Shown here piece by piece: positions 62,983-64,000 of a DNA stretch of 64,000 nt (positions are counted from its first letter, which is position 1; each line of letters opens with the position of its first letter). The translations under genes were made by a program, and so were the position numbers. The stretch is from Nageia nagi (lineage: Eukaryota > Pinophyta), in NCBI GenBank assembly GCA_050084985.1, contig JBITNC010000001.1, forward strand, positions 107,074,001-107,138,000, in the 5' to 3' direction. The notes below the pieces were generated by a model. It was given only the letters and a program-made list of their open reading frames with translations, was not told the DNA's origin and made no database searches.

Positions 62983-63560
62983 TTAGGACACTTGCATACC
63001 AAGGTAGTAGTATAATAGAATAAGGTTTTTCATTTCAAAAGTTTCTTTGAGTTTGGATATGCACTCTTTGATGATTTCTATATTATTTTGTATAATCAAA
63101 AGATCATCCACAAAGATAAGAATTAAGATCAAGTCTTGTCTATAGTTGAGAACATTAAGATCAATGACAAAGAAGCATTTAGAAAACCCAATGTCTTCAA
63201 AGTATCCTAAAATCGTTTTGTACCAAGCTTGAGGTGCTTCCTTAAGTCCATATAAATACCTTTTTATCTTACAAATAAATGATCCTTTTCCTTCTACAAA
63301 AAACCCTTTTGGTTGGCTCATGTAGATTTCCACATCCAATTCACCATTGAGGAAAGCACTCTTAATGTCAAGTTGAAAAACTTTCCATCTCTAAGCTATT
63401 GAAAGAGTAAGGATTACCCTTAATGTAGGCATCTTTTCCACTAGAGAAAAGGTTTCCTCATAATCAACTCTGTATTTTTGAGCAAAACCCTTGGTTGCTA
63501 ACCTAGCTTTGTATTTATTGATATTTTCAAACTAAATTATATTTAAATTTGTAAATTCAT
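62983..63560 (-). pseudogene. Copia reverse transcriptase (decayed)
   Basis: The N-terminal part near 63520-63440 reads YKARLATKGFAQKYRVDYE. The open frame 62983-63339 has EIYMSQPKGFFVEGKGSFIC, RYLYGLKEAPQAWYKT and the catalytic box FVDDLLI (codons 63114-63103). It ends with YYLGMQVS. The core is one of the better preserved pieces in the window, though the remaining parts contain stops. Confidence 0.88.
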
Positions 63561-64000
63561 TTATTTTTAATCATAATTCATTCATTGGGATAAGGAACCA
63601 AATCCTAAGTTTGATTTTTCATTAGATCCTCATACTCCACATTCATCTAGCACTTATCTTTTAAATCTTCCTTCAAGGATGAGGGCTCATTATTGATATT
63701 AATTTTGGTAAATAAGGATTTATTAATGACCATACTTCTTTTTATCCTTTGTGTTTAAGAGTTTTTCTCCTAAGGTGACATATCCACACTAAGATCCATC
63801 TAGTTAGGTGTAATAGAAGAGTGATCAACATCATTTAGATTCTCACAAGAAGTAGATTCTATAGGACATTCATTGAAATTTACATCCCTTAACACAAATA
63901 CTACTCTAGAGGAAGGTAGGTAGATCCTATAGCCTTTATGCTAATTATCATAACCCAAAAAGATGCATTTTTTGGATCTCTTATCCAAATTCTTTCTTTT
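63561..64000 (-). pseudogene. Copia integrase C-terminus and linker to RT, running off the window
   Basis: At the very end the minus strand reads LDKRSKKCIFLGYDN, followed by GYRIYLPSSRVVFVLRDVNF near 63935-63870, the usual copia integrase tail. The linker towards RT is acidic and shifted. The rest of the element lies beyond base 64000. Confidence 0.78.

Overview
The window looks like repeat-rich nuclear DNA of a seed plant. I see no intact host gene and no rRNA, tRNA or CRISPR array. Almost everything recognisable is a decayed LTR retrotransposon, on either strand and often truncated or nested. The DNA is AT-rich and extremely poor in CpG: I count five CG dinucleotides in the first 1,800 bases. 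In-frame stops are mostly TAG/TAA where the surrounding family pattern expects Gln. LTR ends and target-site copies also differ by G-to-A or C-to-T changes. That is the signature of long-methylated, deaminated transposon DNA. A large-genome plant, possibly a gymnosperm, fits, but the species is inference only.

Layout. 1-1737 (+) is a broken plant-mobile-domain (PMD) gene. 3430-5768 (-) is a broken reading frame of unknown family beside a primer-binding-like site. 5990-16371 (-) is a Tat-lineage Ty3/gypsy element: LTR, PBS, long leader, gag, protease, RT, RNase H, second archaeal-type RNase H (aRNH), integrase; its 3' LTR is not seen. 16372-17290 (+) is an LTR fragment. 17313-19420 (-) is a truncated Ty1/copia element. 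20864-21010 is a long CT microsatellite. 22250-26300 (-) is a second gypsy family, interrupted upstream by a 344-bp LTR. 27482-29300 (-) is an unrecognised charged frame.

30434-41839 is a nested pair. The outer minus-strand element has 1.3-kb LTRs and GAGGA target-site copies. An inner plus-strand element (34037-40142) sits inside it, with about 1.4-kb LTRs. Both lack RT and integrase. The inner one carries a long coiled-coil frame.

41956-55215 (+) is a 13-kb gypsy element of the same family as the 22-26 kb copy, with a further unrecognised frame of about 3.3 kb after integrase. 55960-57580 (+) is a copia fragment, 59000-60503 (-) a coiled-coil frame, and 60590-64000 (-) the 3' half of a copia element that runs off the window.

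The most interesting point is domain order. The two gypsy copies at 22-26 kb (-) and 44-50 kb (+) both place an aRNH between protease and RT, giving PR-aRNH-RT and then the ordinary RNase H. The Tat element in the same window has it after the ordinary RNase H. Two separate copies on opposite strands make this a family trait rather than a local rearrangement.
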